Position numbers and translations under genes: made by a program. This document shows positions 1 to 8,206 of a stretch of DNA of 61,095 bases, one piece after another; position 1 is the stretch's first letter, and each line of letters starts with the position of its first letter. Under the pieces are notes generated by a model. The model worked only from the letters and a program-made list of their open reading frames with translations. It was not told where the DNA came from and made no database searches. Source of the stretch: Caldalkalibacillus mannanilyticus JCM 10596 (GTDB taxonomy: Bacteria; Bacillota; Bacilli; Caldalkalibacillales; JCM-10596); assembly GCF_000615945.1 (NCBI RefSeq), contig NZ_BAMO01000031.1, forward strand, positions 1 through 61,095, in the 5' to 3' direction.

Positions 1-1
1 C

Positions 2-817
2 CAGGAGGAAGCTTTAAAATTCAGAGGTGGAGTTAATATCATGCATCATCTCAAGAATACGGGTGTGAAGGGCGTCATCACGTTCTCTACAGGGAATCAT
101 GGAATCTCAGTTGCAATGGCAGCAAAATGGTTTGATTTAGAGGCGGTGATTGTGGTATCTAAGGATAATAACCCAGCTAAGAATCAACTAATCATGGACG
201 CGGGAGCAACCTTGATTGAAGACGGAACTACTTTTGAAGAAGCGGCTCAAGCAGTTGAAAGGCTTCAAGCAGAAAGAAATCTCTATTACATCCACGCTGC
301 CAATGAGCCTCATTTAATCAATGGGGTGGGGACGGAATTCATCGAAATCATGCGTGATTTGCCCGACGTACATACAGTGATTCTTCCGATAGGAGGAGGG
401 AGCGAACTAGCCGCTGGAGTCACAGTACTTAAAGAAATCAATCCAGCTATTGAGATCATTGCTGTTCAAGCTGAAGCTTCCAAAGCAGCCTATCTGTCCT
501 GGGAAAGAAAGAAAATCCTTACTGCTGAAAATAAAACCTTTGCTGGTGGCTTTGCTACAGGAGCTGCTTTTGATATTCCTTTTGAGATTTACAAGGACAA
601 GCTTCAGGATTTTGTTTTGCTAAGTGAAGAAGAAATTAAAACAGGTATGAAACTTTCTCTAGAGTATACTCGTCAAGTAGCCGAAGGGGCGGGAGCAGCT
701 TCTATTATGGCAGCTATAAAAATGCGTCAACAGTTGCAGGGGGAAAAGGTTGTGTTACAAATGAGTGGTTGTAACACTGATCTATCTATCTTGAAGGAAG
801 TTGTAGAAGCAATGTAG
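2..817 (+). CDS. Threonine/serine dehydratase-like PLP enzyme (5' truncated)
   Basis: The reading frame is open from base 2, so the gene starts before the window. It has the fold-type II PLP enzyme hallmarks: KFRGG near the left edge, whose Lys should carry PLP; a phosphate-loop region STGNHG; and a glycine-rich GGGSELAAG. These place it among threonine/serine dehydratases, which deaminate hydroxy-amino acids to 2-oxo acids. Ectoine-utilisation EutB-type dehydratases and serine racemases share this architecture, so the substrate is not resolved. The Met codon at 41 is internal, because the PLP lysine lies upstream of it. It ends 21 nt before the VanW-like gene, with no terminator between them. 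Confidence 0.8.
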   Translation, partial: QEEALKFRGGVNIMHHLKNTGVKGVITFSTGNHGISVAMAAKWFDLEAVIVVSKDNNPAKNQLIMDAGATLIEDGTTFEEAAQAVERLQAERNLYYIHAANEPHLINGVGTEFIEIMRDLPDVHTVILPIGGGSELAAGVTVLKEINPAIEIIAVQAEASKAAYLSWERKKILTAENKTFAGGFATGAAFDIPFEIYKDKLQDFVLLSEEEIKTGMKLSLEYTRQVAEGAGAASIMAAIKMRQQLQGEKVVLQMSGCNTDLSILKEVVEAM

Positions 818-838
818 ATCCATTCTTGGAGGGGTTAA

Positions 839-1648
839 ATGAAACCAATAAAAAGATCAAAATATAGGATTTTACTTGGTCGAATCTACTATACGTCAAA
901 AAGATATGTAGAATGGTATTTTAGCAGGACAAGGTTTGCGAAAGAGCGAGGGGACACTTGTCTACCCTATTTGGTTTCTACTCATCAAACGCCCTTACTT
1001 AGACAATTAAAAGATGTGGATATGTGGTTACAGCATAATAAAGTTAAGAATCTAGAAATAGCGACAAAGCAATTGAATGGGGTTATTATCCATCCCGGGG
1101 AAACCCTATCCTATTGGAAGCTGATAGGAAACCCAACGAAAGGAAAAGGGTATGTGGAAGGAATGGTGCTCTTTTATGGCGGCTTCAAGCCAGGGATTGG
1201 AGGGGGACTATGTCAACTCTCTAATTTACTTTATTGGATTACATTGCATACTCCTCTAGAGGTGGTGGAAAGGCATAGACATAGCTACGATGTTTTTCCA
1301 GATGCTAATCGAACTCAGCCCTTTGGCAGTGGAGCTACTTGTGCCTACAATTACTTGGATTTACGCATCTATAATCCAACCAACGAGCCCTATCAATTAA
1401 AAGTATTTCTAACTGAGGATCATCTAGTAGGGGAATGGCATACCACAAATAGTCCCATCCATTCTTACGAAATCTATGAGAAGGAGCATAAAATTACATT
1501 AGAGCATTGGGGAGGTTATGTTAGGCATAATCTCATTTATAAGCGAGTATGTAATAACAAAGGTGTGCTTGTTCGAGATGAGTATGTCACAGAAAATCAT
1601 GCCATTATGATGTACCAACCGTTTTTGGAAGAAAGAAAGAGCAATTAG
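839..1648 (+). CDS. VanW family protein
   Basis: This 269-aa protein carries the VanW signature in its middle: HPGETLSYW, then GIGGGLCQLSNLLYW with the conserved Cys, then a HRHSYDV...FGSGATCAYNYLDLRI segment. VanW is named from VanB-type glycopeptide-resistance clusters, but most family members occur outside them and have no proven function. No vanS/R/H/B-type gene is nearby, so resistance should not be inferred. There is no obvious signal peptide; the N-terminus is basic. The start is supported by a GGAGGGG ribosome-binding site a few bases upstream of ATG 839. Confidence 0.85.
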   Translation: MKPIKRSKYRILLGRIYYTSKRYVEWYFSRTRFAKERGDTCLPYLVSTHQTPLLRQLKDVDMWLQHNKVKNLEIATKQLNGVIIHPGETLSYWKLIGNPTKGKGYVEGMVLFYGGFKPGIGGGLCQLSNLLYWITLHTPLEVVERHRHSYDVFPDANRTQPFGSGATCAYNYLDLRIYNPTNEPYQLKVFLTEDHLVGEWHTTNSPIHSYEIYEKEHKITLEHWGGYVRHNLIYKRVCNNKGVLVRDEYVTENHAIMMYQPFLEERKSN

Positions 1649-1685
1649 GCTTCTTTATAACAAATAGGTAAAATGGGGGTAGCGC

Positions 1686-2108
1686 ATGAAAAAATTAAAC
1701 AGGTTTCTAAATAAAATAACCGGGGTAGAAAAACGCTTAGGTAAACTCACTTTGCCAACCTTGGAAAGCAAAATGGATGAAAATGGATTTGATCCGCAAA
1801 TTAAAGAGTTTATCCTGCAATTATTTCAGAAGCAGATAAAAGAGAGTGGAGAAAAGGAATTTCAACTATGGTTATATAATCTATCATTTTCAGTACCAGA
1901 AGAATTAAGTGATGAAGATGTGGCAAGTAGATTGTATACAAAACATCAATCTTGGTTCGAACAAGAAATTCAAAAGCTAGAAAAAGAAACGGGACTCCCA
2001 TTCGAAGTTCAAACGGAAGATATTGCTCATGTGAAACTGGAGGCAAGAAAAGCTCAGCTTGTCATAAGGGACCGAATTTATATGATAGTATTAGAAATAT
2101 TGGGCTAG
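1686..2108 (+). CDS. Hypothetical protein, 140 aa
   Basis: I do not recognise a family. The protein is mostly charged and helical in character, without a signal peptide, membrane segment or cysteine-rich motif. It starts at ATG 1686 behind a GGGGGT ribosome-binding site and lies 37 nt after the VanW-like gene in the same direction, so it may be co-transcribed with it. The start, Shine-Dalgarno spacing and absence of a competing long frame support a real gene. Confidence 0.6.
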   Translation: MKKLNRFLNKITGVEKRLGKLTLPTLESKMDENGFDPQIKEFILQLFQKQIKESGEKEFQLWLYNLSFSVPEELSDEDVASRLYTKHQSWFEQEIQKLEKETGLPFEVQTEDIAHVKLEARKAQLVIRDRIYMIVLEILG

Positions 2109-2166
2109 TGAAGATTTCATGAACTTCTAGGAAGATAGATGAAAGTGTAGAAAGGACTTAATAAAG

Positions 2167-2784
2167 ATGATGAATAAAATATTTACGCAAGTTTATGAAA
2201 ATGTAAAAATAGTACTCTTTTCAGTGATCGTAGCCATTTTTATTAATGTGTTTATTTTTGAACCCTATTCAGTAAAAGGAAGCTCAATGGAACCCACCTT
2301 TCATGGTGTGAACCCTTATGTTGAAGAAGAGGATGATGTTGCCGATCGTGTTTTTGTTCTTAAAATCCCGCAGCACTTTAATTCCGTCCCAGAGTATGAA
2401 GATGTGATCATTATTGACAGTCGTGTGGAGAGAAAAAGGACAATAAAGGATGAGTTTTTGGATAATACCTTGATTAGTCTAGCCTTGGATAGAAAAAATG
2501 AAAATCTATGGATTAAGAGGGTTATAGGAAAAGAAGGGGATACAATAGAGTTTAAGGACGGAAATGTCTATCGCAATGGTGAAAAATTAGAGGAACCTTA
2601 CACTAGCGAACCTATTTATGGTCAATTTGAAACCGTCGTGGTTCCAGAAGATCATGTTTATGTTTTGGGGGATAATCGTAATAAGAGTAGCGATAGCAGG
2701 TTAATAGGGGCAGTACCGCTTGAGAATATAAGGGGAACGGTTCTTTTCCGCTATTACCCTTTTGATAAATGGTCCACATTCTAA
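2167..2784 (+). CDS. sipS: Type I signal peptidase
   Basis: A 205-aa leader peptidase that cuts signal peptides from exported proteins at the outer face of the membrane. One N-terminal membrane segment (about residues 13-31) is followed by the catalytic serine in VKGSSMEPTF (Ser40). The general-base lysine lies in LWIKRVIG (Lys117), and the C-terminal box YVLGDNRNKSSDSR is present. The single membrane anchor and Ser/Lys dyad are typical of Bacillus Sip proteins. In B. subtilis sipS sits next to the rib operon, and this gene lies about 4 kb upstream of one. Two ATG codons (2167 and 2170) are possible starts. A terminator follows. Confidence 0.92.
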   Translation: MMNKIFTQVYENVKIVLFSVIVAIFINVFIFEPYSVKGSSMEPTFHGVNPYVEEEDDVADRVFVLKIPQHFNSVPEYEDVIIIDSRVERKRTIKDEFLDNTLISLALDRKNENLWIKRVIGKEGDTIEFKDGNVYRNGEKLEEPYTSEPIYGQFETVVVPEDHVYVLGDNRNKSSDSRLIGAVPLENIRGTVLFRYYPFDKWSTF

Positions 2785-2800
2785 ATGTATTGCCAGCGTC

Positions 2801-2843
2801 AAGCTATTCAACAGTTACTACAAGACTGTTGAGTAGCTTTTTT
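2801..2843 (+). terminator. Rho-independent terminator after sipS
   Basis: Arms AAGCTATTCAACAGT and ACTGTTGAGTAGCTT form a long stem around a short loop, followed by a T-run. It separates the signal peptidase from the acetyltransferase gene downstream. Confidence 0.88.
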
Positions 2844-2895
2844 AAAACATTAAATAGGAATATAATGTATAATTAACAATAAATGAGGTGAGATA

Positions 2896-3462
2896 ATGGA
2901 AATTGAAGAGATTTATGCCGACCTACCTATAATTGAAACGGAGCGTCTTCTTCTCAGAAAAATAAAAATGGAAGATGCGGAAGATTTGTATTCATATTGT
3001 TCAAATGAAGAAGTATCCAAGCATGTTTCTTGGAATACTCATCGATCTCTAGCAGATAGTAAGGGGTTTATCGACTTTGTTTTAACTCAATATGAGCATA
3101 ATAAAGTAGCTCCTTGGGCGATCGAATATAAAGAGAATGGGAGATTGATTGGCACGATAGATTTTGTCTGGTGGCAAGCTCAACATAAGACAGCTGAAAT
3201 TGGCTATGCTCTATCTCAAGATTATTGGGGGAAGGGTCTTATGAGTGAGGCAGCTCTAGAATTTGTGAGCTTTGGATTTCGGAAGATGGATTTAGTTCGT
3301 ATTCAGGCGAGATGTTTTATAGAAAATCTGGGTTCGGCAAGAGTGATGGAGAAAATAGGCATGACATTCGAAGGAATTGAAAGAAAAAGGATGTTTACCA
3401 AAGGCAAGCATCATGATCTTAAGGTGTATTCAATTCTAAAAGAAGAATTCTCCAAAACCTGA
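2896..3462 (+). CDS. GNAT family N-acetyltransferase, RimJ/RimL type
   Basis: A 188-aa acetyltransferase. It begins its domain with the TERLLLRKI motif typical of RimJ/RimL-like proteins. It has an acetyl-CoA-binding segment DYWGKGLMSEAALEF and the C-terminal NLGSARVMEKIGM box. Relatives acetylate N-terminal amines of proteins or small molecules; the acceptor here is unknown. A GAGGTGAG ribosome-binding site supports ATG 2896. It follows a terminator, so it has its own promoter or is weakly transcribed. Confidence 0.85.
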   Translation: MEIEEIYADLPIIETERLLLRKIKMEDAEDLYSYCSNEEVSKHVSWNTHRSLADSKGFIDFVLTQYEHNKVAPWAIEYKENGRLIGTIDFVWWQAQHKTAEIGYALSQDYWGKGLMSEAALEFVSFGFRKMDLVRIQARCFIENLGSARVMEKIGMTFEGIERKRMFTKGKHHDLKVYSILKEEFSKT

Positions 3463-3477
3463 GAAAACACATGTATA

Positions 3478-3506
3478 TTGCCAGAATGATAGACTCTTGT
3501 TAAGAT
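3478..3506 (+). promoter_or_regulatory. Candidate sigma-A promoter upstream of the second acetyltransferase
   Basis: TTGCCA and TAAGAT are spaced by 17 bp, 31 bp upstream of the next start codon. The match to TTGACA/TATAAT is moderate and the spacing is ideal. This is a sequence match only. Confidence 0.4.
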
Positions 3507-3536
3507 TATACATAAAACAAATGGGAGTGGAGAGAT

Positions 3537-3947
3537 ATGGAAGAAAAAATAGAAGGGTTTATGATTAGTACAGATAAATCTCTGCTAGATATTGAGGCTA
3601 TCACAGAATTTTTAGGGAAGAGCTATTGGGCTAATCAAAGAACACAGGAAACGATTATAAAATCAATTGAAAATTCACTTTGTTATGGAGTCTATGAGAA
3701 TGGTAAGCAGGTTGGCTTTGCTCGAGTTGTAACAGATGGCGTTACTATGTATTGGCTATGTGATGTATATATCGATGAAAGATATAGAGGTGTAGGAATA
3801 GGAAAGAAACTCATCTCCACAATCATACATTCAGAGGAACTAAAGAATCTCAATGGAATCCTCGGTACACTAGATGCTCATGGATTATATGAGCAGTATG
3901 GGTTTATACAAGTACAGGATAGATTTATGCGGCGAAAAGCTCAATAA
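3537..3947 (+). CDS. GNAT family N-acetyltransferase, small
   Basis: A 136-aa single-domain acetyltransferase. The acetyl-CoA pyrophosphate loop is YRGVGIGKKL, preceded by the beta-strand CDVYIDERY and followed by a C-terminal LYEQYGFIQV motif. The substrate is unknown. A GGGAGTGGAGAG ribosome-binding site precedes ATG 3537. It is unrelated in detail to the acetyltransferase just upstream (different length and motifs), so the pair is not a tandem duplication. Confidence 0.83.
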   Translation: MEEKIEGFMISTDKSLLDIEAITEFLGKSYWANQRTQETIIKSIENSLCYGVYENGKQVGFARVVTDGVTMYWLCDVYIDERYRGVGIGKKLISTIIHSEELKNLNGILGTLDAHGLYEQYGFIQVQDRFMRRKAQ

Positions 3948-4010
3948 GGGATAATCGCAGAGGAACAACGTCTTATATCTAATGATTAAATTTTCTTGAG
4001 GAGGTTTACA

Positions 4011-4619
4011 TTGCTAAATGTAGTTAATAAAACAGTATTTAAAAGAGCTATTCACTTTTTTATATTTGGAGTAGCACTAACAGTTATTTTTACCATAATA
4101 ACTTTTATAATCAATCCAGACCCAAAAGAAATACTAGAGAAGGCGAATACTAGGATACCGGATTTTGTAAAAGAATCAGAGGGTATATATTTAGTATGGG
4201 CATATATTGTTAACAACGGTTTTATGGTACCTTTACAAATGTTGATCTTAGCCTTGCTCCCAATACAATATCTATACGTTATAAATATAATTACAACTGT
4301 TGTTTTCCCTGGAATTCTTTTTGGAATTGTTTTACACGTGAATTTTAAAACAGGTGTTGAGATAATAATTTCTACCATCCCTCATTATTCTTTTGAAGTG
4401 TTCGCTTTCTGTTTATTTGCAGCTATTCTTTTTGAATTAAATAAAGCCATTAGAATTAAAATAAGAAATCTATACAAAAAAGATAAAGTGGAACTACCAC
4501 TTATAAAAAAATTCTTAGAAACAATAAAAGTTTATGTTGTTTTATCTTTACCTTTACTTATCATAGCTGCATTTTTAGAAACTTACATACCTCATATTAT
4601 ATTTAACTTATTTCAGTAG
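4011..4619 (+). CDS. SpoIIM-like (DUF95) membrane protein
   Basis: A roughly 202-aa integral membrane protein with about five hydrophobic segments. It has the pattern of the stage II sporulation protein M family: an N-terminal membrane helix, a loop rich in charged residues, then IVNNGF..., a glycine-containing membrane pair, and an IPHYSFEVFAF motif resembling the PHG-x-x-E-x-PA box. I prefer the TTG at 4011 because GAGGAGG lies 6-7 nt upstream; the in-frame TTG at 3996 has no such site. True SpoIIM acts with SpoIID/SpoIIP in engulfment, but many family members lie outside that complex, so the role is uncertain. Confidence 0.6.
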   Translation: MLNVVNKTVFKRAIHFFIFGVALTVIFTIITFIINPDPKEILEKANTRIPDFVKESEGIYLVWAYIVNNGFMVPLQMLILALLPIQYLYVINIITTVVFPGILFGIVLHVNFKTGVEIIISTIPHYSFEVFAFCLFAAILFELNKAIRIKIRNLYKKDKVELPLIKKFLETIKVYVVLSLPLLIIAAFLETYIPHIIFNLFQ

Positions 4620-4662
4620 TAAAATGAATAGAATGTTAGTTTGATAAGCAATTAAATCATCC

Positions 4663-4695
4663 AAAGGGCTTCTAGTTATATGGAAGTCCTTTTTA
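4663..4695 (+). terminator. Rho-independent terminator
   Basis: AAAGGGCTTC and GGAAGTCCTTT pair around a short loop and are followed by TTTTT. It closes the SpoIIM-like gene. Confidence 0.75.
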
Positions 4696-4710
4696 CTCAT
4701 AAAAAATCAA

Positions 4711-4757
4711 CATTGAGCTTTAATATATCCTTTCTGTAAAAGAAAGGATATGGCTCA
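4711..4757. repeat. Long imperfect palindrome upstream of the metallophosphoesterase
   Basis: An 11-bp perfect inner stem (ATATCCTTTCT / AGAAAGGATAT, loop GTAAA) is nested inside an outer TTGAGC / GCTCAA pair. No T-run follows, so it is not a standard terminator. It may be an operator or an RNA element for the gene starting at 4823. I see no second copy in this window. Confidence 0.55.
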
Positions 4758-4822
4758 ACACTTTTGCGTTTACATGAGAACGAATATTCGATAAAATAAA
4801 ATTAATTAGGAAGTGACAGCTT

Positions 4823-5674
4823 ATGGAAGACCGTACACCTCTATCAAGACGACGCTTTTTGAAGAAGCTAGCTCTTGGGACAGGTTTTTTAGCCTTACTT
4901 AGCACACCTTTTTACTCTTTCTTTGTGGAGCGGAACTGGATACAGATCAATGAAGTAACGATTCCGATTTTACCGTCCAATAGTTCTTTTTCAGGGCTAA
5001 AAATGGTTCATCTTAGTGACTTGCATTATGGTTATTATATGAATCAAAAACACCTTAATGAGATCGTGCAGAAGGTGAACGCTTTACAGCCTGATGTGGT
5101 TTGCTTTACAGGAGATTTTATTGATCGGGAAGTCCAACTGCTAGAAAAGGCGGGCTCCATTCTTTCAGAGATCAAGGCGTCGATAGGGAAATTTGCTGTG
5201 CTAGGTAATCATGATTATGCCCTTGATGTTGCACGTTTTGAAGAATTTTATTCTGATGCAGGTTTTTCGCTCTTAGTAAATCAGCGTATAACTGTGGAAA
5301 AAAATAAAGAGAAGTTACATTTTGTTGGAATCGATGATGTCTTAATGGGCAATCCGGATCTGGAAGAGGCATGTGCAGGAGTTCCTTCAAATGAGCCGAT
5401 TGTTTTATTAGCTCATGAACCTGTGTATGCTGATCAAGCGAAATCCATGGAAAATATTAAGCTACAATTATCAGGTCATACACATGGGGGGCAAATCAGA
5501 CTCCCTTTCTATGGACACCTTGTAGTTCCTCCATTAGGAGAAAAATATGTCCAAGGGTTACATCAAGTAGAGAATTCTGGCTTATGGGTTTATACCAGTC
5601 GTGGTCTTGGAACAACTATTTTTCCCATTCGGTTTAATTGCAGACCTGAAATAACGGTGATAGAGCTTTCTTAA
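4823..5674 (+). CDS. Tat-exported metallophosphoesterase (YkuE-like)
   Basis: A 283-aa calcineurin-like phosphoesterase. The N-terminus has a twin-arginine signal, SRRRFLKK, followed by a hydrophobic stretch, so it should be exported folded by the Tat system. The dinuclear metal-binding motifs appear in order: HLSDLHYG, TGDFIDR, LGNHD and LSGHTHGGQ. The Tat signal and motif set resemble B. subtilis YkuE, a wall-associated Tat substrate. The physiological substrate is not evident. A GAAGTGACAG ribosome-binding region precedes ATG 4823. Confidence 0.88.
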   Translation: MEDRTPLSRRRFLKKLALGTGFLALLSTPFYSFFVERNWIQINEVTIPILPSNSSFSGLKMVHLSDLHYGYYMNQKHLNEIVQKVNALQPDVVCFTGDFIDREVQLLEKAGSILSEIKASIGKFAVLGNHDYALDVARFEEFYSDAGFSLLVNQRITVEKNKEKLHFVGIDDVLMGNPDLEEACAGVPSNEPIVLLAHEPVYADQAKSMENIKLQLSGHTHGGQIRLPFYGHLVVPPLGEKYVQGLHQVENSGLWVYTSRGLGTTIFPIRFNCRPEITVIELS

Positions 5675-5731
5675 GATTTAAATGGAATTGAATCAGGTAG
5701 GTACATATTTGAAAATGAACAGTGAGGAGAG

Positions 5732-6670
5732 ATGAGGATGATCATGTTAACGAAGGAACAGTTTCAGAAGGCAGAGGAGTATATGCTTCATTATGCGAGA
5801 CCGTTGGAGAAAAGTCTCTTTGAATACGAATACAGGAAAGGATCGAAAGAGGCAGTACTAGATGAATTAAGACAGTTTCAAAATAGTGACGGTGGCTTTG
5901 GTAAGGGACTTGAACCAGACTTTAGATTACCAGATTCATCCCCACTGGCTACAACGATCGCTTTTCAAATCTTCTCCAGGATTCAAATAAGCAAAGAAGA
6001 TCAGATGCTGGTTCGAGCGTTAGAATATTTGTTGAAAAGCTATGATGAGAGCCTTCAACGTTGGGTTTCAGTTTCTAGCAATGTGAATAACTATCCTCAT
6101 GCTCCGTGGTGGCATGTTCATGAGGAGGGGGAACATAGTGAATTTACTCCTACCTGGGGGAATCCATCGGCAGAAATCATCGGTTATTTTCACCAGTATG
6201 ATGGTACGTTCCCTAACGACTTTTTGGAACGATTAAAAAACAGTGCAGTAGATGTGATACTAGGGTATTCAAGTGAAATCGAAATGCATGAGATTCTTTG
6301 TTTTTTACGGTTAGTAGAGCGCCTAGAAGCTCCTCATTCTACCACGATTATGGAAAAATTGAAGAAATCTCTTCCGCAAGTCATTGGGAAGTCCCCTGAT
6401 GAATGGGAAAACTATAGCGCTACTCCTCTCACCTTCGTCCATTCCCCAAACTCTCCATTGATGTCGGTCCTGGATCATGACTTAATAGAGAAAAACCTAA
6501 TCTACCTAATAAGTAAGCAGTTGGATGACGGAAGCTGGGAACCTAATTGGGAATGGGGTCAATACCACGAATCATGGGAGCAAGCGAAAATAGAATGGAA
6601 AGGGATTTTAACCCTGCAAAACTTGAGAATATTAGATGCTTTTGACAAAATAGAGAAGAAATCAAACTAG
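5732..6670 (+). CDS. Toroid-fold (terpene cyclase/prenyltransferase-like) protein, unknown function
   Basis: A 312-aa protein with sequence repeats of the alpha/alpha-toroid superfamily: QFQNSDGGFGKGLEPDF near residue 50 and QLDDGSWEPNWEWG near residue 268. These QxxDGGF/G-W type repeats occur in squalene cyclases and prenyltransferases, but at 312 aa it is about half the size of a triterpene cyclase, and I see no DxDD catalytic motif. It is probably cytosolic, since no signal peptide is visible. Two Met codons (5732 and 5738, plus 5744) are possible starts behind GTGAGGAGAG. Enzymatic activity is not established. Confidence 0.65.
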   Translation: MRMIMLTKEQFQKAEEYMLHYARPLEKSLFEYEYRKGSKEAVLDELRQFQNSDGGFGKGLEPDFRLPDSSPLATTIAFQIFSRIQISKEDQMLVRALEYLLKSYDESLQRWVSVSSNVNNYPHAPWWHVHEEGEHSEFTPTWGNPSAEIIGYFHQYDGTFPNDFLERLKNSAVDVILGYSSEIEMHEILCFLRLVERLEAPHSTTIMEKLKKSLPQVIGKSPDEWENYSATPLTFVHSPNSPLMSVLDHDLIEKNLIYLISKQLDDGSWEPNWEWGQYHESWEQAKIEWKGILTLQNLRILDAFDKIEKKSN

Positions 6671-6706
6671 TAAACGGTATTTAACTATGTAAGCGAGTGA
6701 GAAGGA

Positions 6707-6735
6707 TTGCTTTTCTACTGAATTAATGGTAAAAT
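6707..6735 (+). promoter_or_regulatory. Candidate sigma-A promoter of the riboflavin operon
   Basis: TTGCTT and TAAAAT are separated by exactly 17 bp, about 25 bp before the start of the FMN riboswitch. Position and spacing fit the rib transcript start. Confidence 0.6.
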
Positions 6736-6758
6736 CCGATTAAACTTAATTTTATATT

Positions 6759-6916
6759 TTCCTTCGGGGCAGGGTGAAATTCCCAACCGGCGGTATTAGA
6801 GTGAGCAACTCTAGAGCCCGTGACCCGCTCTATAACATGAGAATGTCTTTATATGTATAGACGGTGGATCTGGTGCAAGGCCAGAGCCGACAGTATAGTC
6901 TGGATGGGAGAAGGAA
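6759..6916 (+). promoter_or_regulatory. FMN riboswitch (RFN element)
   Basis: This leader shows the conserved RFN blocks: CTTCGGGGCAGGGTGAAATT, CCCAACCGGCGGT, AGCCCGTGACCCG, GGATCTGGTGCAAGGCCAGA, GCCGACAGT and GGATGGGAGAAGGAA. The closing P1 stem pairs TTCCTTC with GAAGGAA. FMN binding stops expression when flavin is abundant. It lies upstream of ribD, with a terminator hairpin between the aptamer and the gene, so control is probably by transcription attenuation. Confidence 0.97.
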
Positions 6917-6997
6917 GTGGACGGTACATTCCTATTTTTTAAAAAATAGACGAATGATACCTTTTATTTGTCATGTGAAAATATGAATTCACAAGCC

Positions 6998-7028
6998 CTG
7001 AGGATAGATCAATCTTCAGGGTTTTTTT
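6998..7028 (+). terminator. Riboswitch-controlled terminator before ribD
   Basis: CCTGAGGAT pairs with ATCTTCAGG (9 bp including one G-T) and is followed by TTTTTTT. It is the expected expression platform of the FMN riboswitch. Confidence 0.88.
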
Positions 7029-7097
7029 GTGCGTAAACTTATTTTCTTTAATGCTTCCATTTCCGTTGTGTATGAAGGAGAGAAAGGAGGCGAGAGC

Positions 7098-8198
7098 GTG
7101 AATATTGATGAAAAATATATGGCCTTAGCACTTGAACTAGCCAAATCAACAAAGGGGCAGACAAGCCCTAACCCCTTAGTTGGAGCCATCGTCGTTCAAA
7201 ACAATCAGATTGTAGGGCTTGGTGCCCATCTGCGAGCAGGAGAAGCGCATGCCGAGGTGTATGCCCTTGAAATGGCAAAGGGAAGAACGGAAGGGGCGAC
7301 CATTTACATTACACTAGAACCGTGCAGTCATTATGGTCGAACGCCTCCTTGTGTGGATAAGGTTATTGCTTCAGGAGTGAAGCGTGCAGTGATTGCGACT
7401 CTAGATCCTAATCCTCTGGTAGCTGGAAGAGGAATAACTAAGCTGAGAGAAGCTGGAATTCAAGTGGACGTCGGATTATATGAAGCTGAGTCGAACAAGA
7501 TGAACGAGGTATTTAATTATTATATCGTTCATAAGCTACCGTTTGTTACCTTAAAAACAGCCACTACGTTAGATGGAAAGATCGCCACCATTCATGGGGA
7601 AAGTCAGTGGATTACAGGTGAGGAAGCCAGAGCGGATGTACATCTTCTCAGGCATCAGCATGATGCGATTCTAGTTGGAGTAAATACGGTACTTAAGGAC
7701 GATCCAAGTTTAACAACCAGATTGCCTAATGGAGCAGGCAGGAACCCTATTCGCATCGTGCTTGACTCGAAGCTAAGAACCCCTATCAATGCTAAGCTGG
7801 TTAATACTGCCGAAGCTCCAACATGGATCTTTGTCAATCAAGCGGTGAAGCGAGAAAAAATACTCCCTTTTGAACAGCTGGGAGTAAGGGTTATCCAAAC
7901 AAACGACGTCCATCAGCTCTCTATTCCTGATCTTTTAAATCAGCTAGGGAAGGAAGAGATATCCTCGTTACTAGTAGAAGGTGGAGGAGAGATCAATGCT
8001 TCTTTCTTAGAGAGTGGATATGTCAATAAGGTTATCAATTACCTAGCGCCCAAAATTATTGGGGGGAACTTGGCTCCCAGCTCATTCCGAGGATCTGGCT
8101 TTGAGAAATTAGGTGAAGCCATACAACTGGAGAATATAGAAATCACTTCTCTAGGTGTAGATATAAAAGTAGTAGGTTATACGAAAATACAGAGGTAG
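7098..8198 (+). CDS. ribD: Bifunctional riboflavin deaminase/reductase
   Basis: This 366-aa enzyme performs the second and third steps of riboflavin synthesis: deamination and side-chain reduction of the pyrimidine intermediate. The N-terminal deaminase domain has the zinc motif HAEVYAL with LEPCSHYGRTPPC. The C-terminal reductase domain begins near KTATTLDGKIAT and contains LLVEGGGE. I choose GTG 7098, which follows GAAAGGAGG with good spacing; the longer frame from 7029 overlaps the attenuator's T-run. It is the first gene of the rib operon and is followed 8 nt later by ribE. Confidence 0.95.
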   Translation: MNIDEKYMALALELAKSTKGQTSPNPLVGAIVVQNNQIVGLGAHLRAGEAHAEVYALEMAKGRTEGATIYITLEPCSHYGRTPPCVDKVIASGVKRAVIATLDPNPLVAGRGITKLREAGIQVDVGLYEAESNKMNEVFNYYIVHKLPFVTLKTATTLDGKIATIHGESQWITGEEARADVHLLRHQHDAILVGVNTVLKDDPSLTTRLPNGAGRNPIRIVLDSKLRTPINAKLVNTAEAPTWIFVNQAVKREKILPFEQLGVRVIQTNDVHQLSIPDLLNQLGKEEISSLLVEGGGEINASFLESGYVNKVINYLAPKIIGGNLAPSSFRGSGFEKLGEAIQLENIEITSLGVDIKVVGYTKIQR

Positions 8199-8206
8199 GT
8201 GGACTT

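Noticed and set aside
839-1648. Vancomycin-resistance gene
   Set aside because: Only a VanW-like protein is present. VanW homologues are widespread without resistance, and no van operon genes adjoin it.
4776-4788. LexA-like box GAAC-GAAT-ATTC
   Set aside because: One half-site deviates from GAAC-N4-GTTC, and a phosphoesterase is not a typical SOS target. Chance is likely in AT-rich sequence.
7029-7097. N-terminal extension of RibD
   Set aside because: It begins at the attenuator T-run, lacks its own ribosome-binding site, and is not similar to RibD proteins; GTG 7098 has an excellent site.
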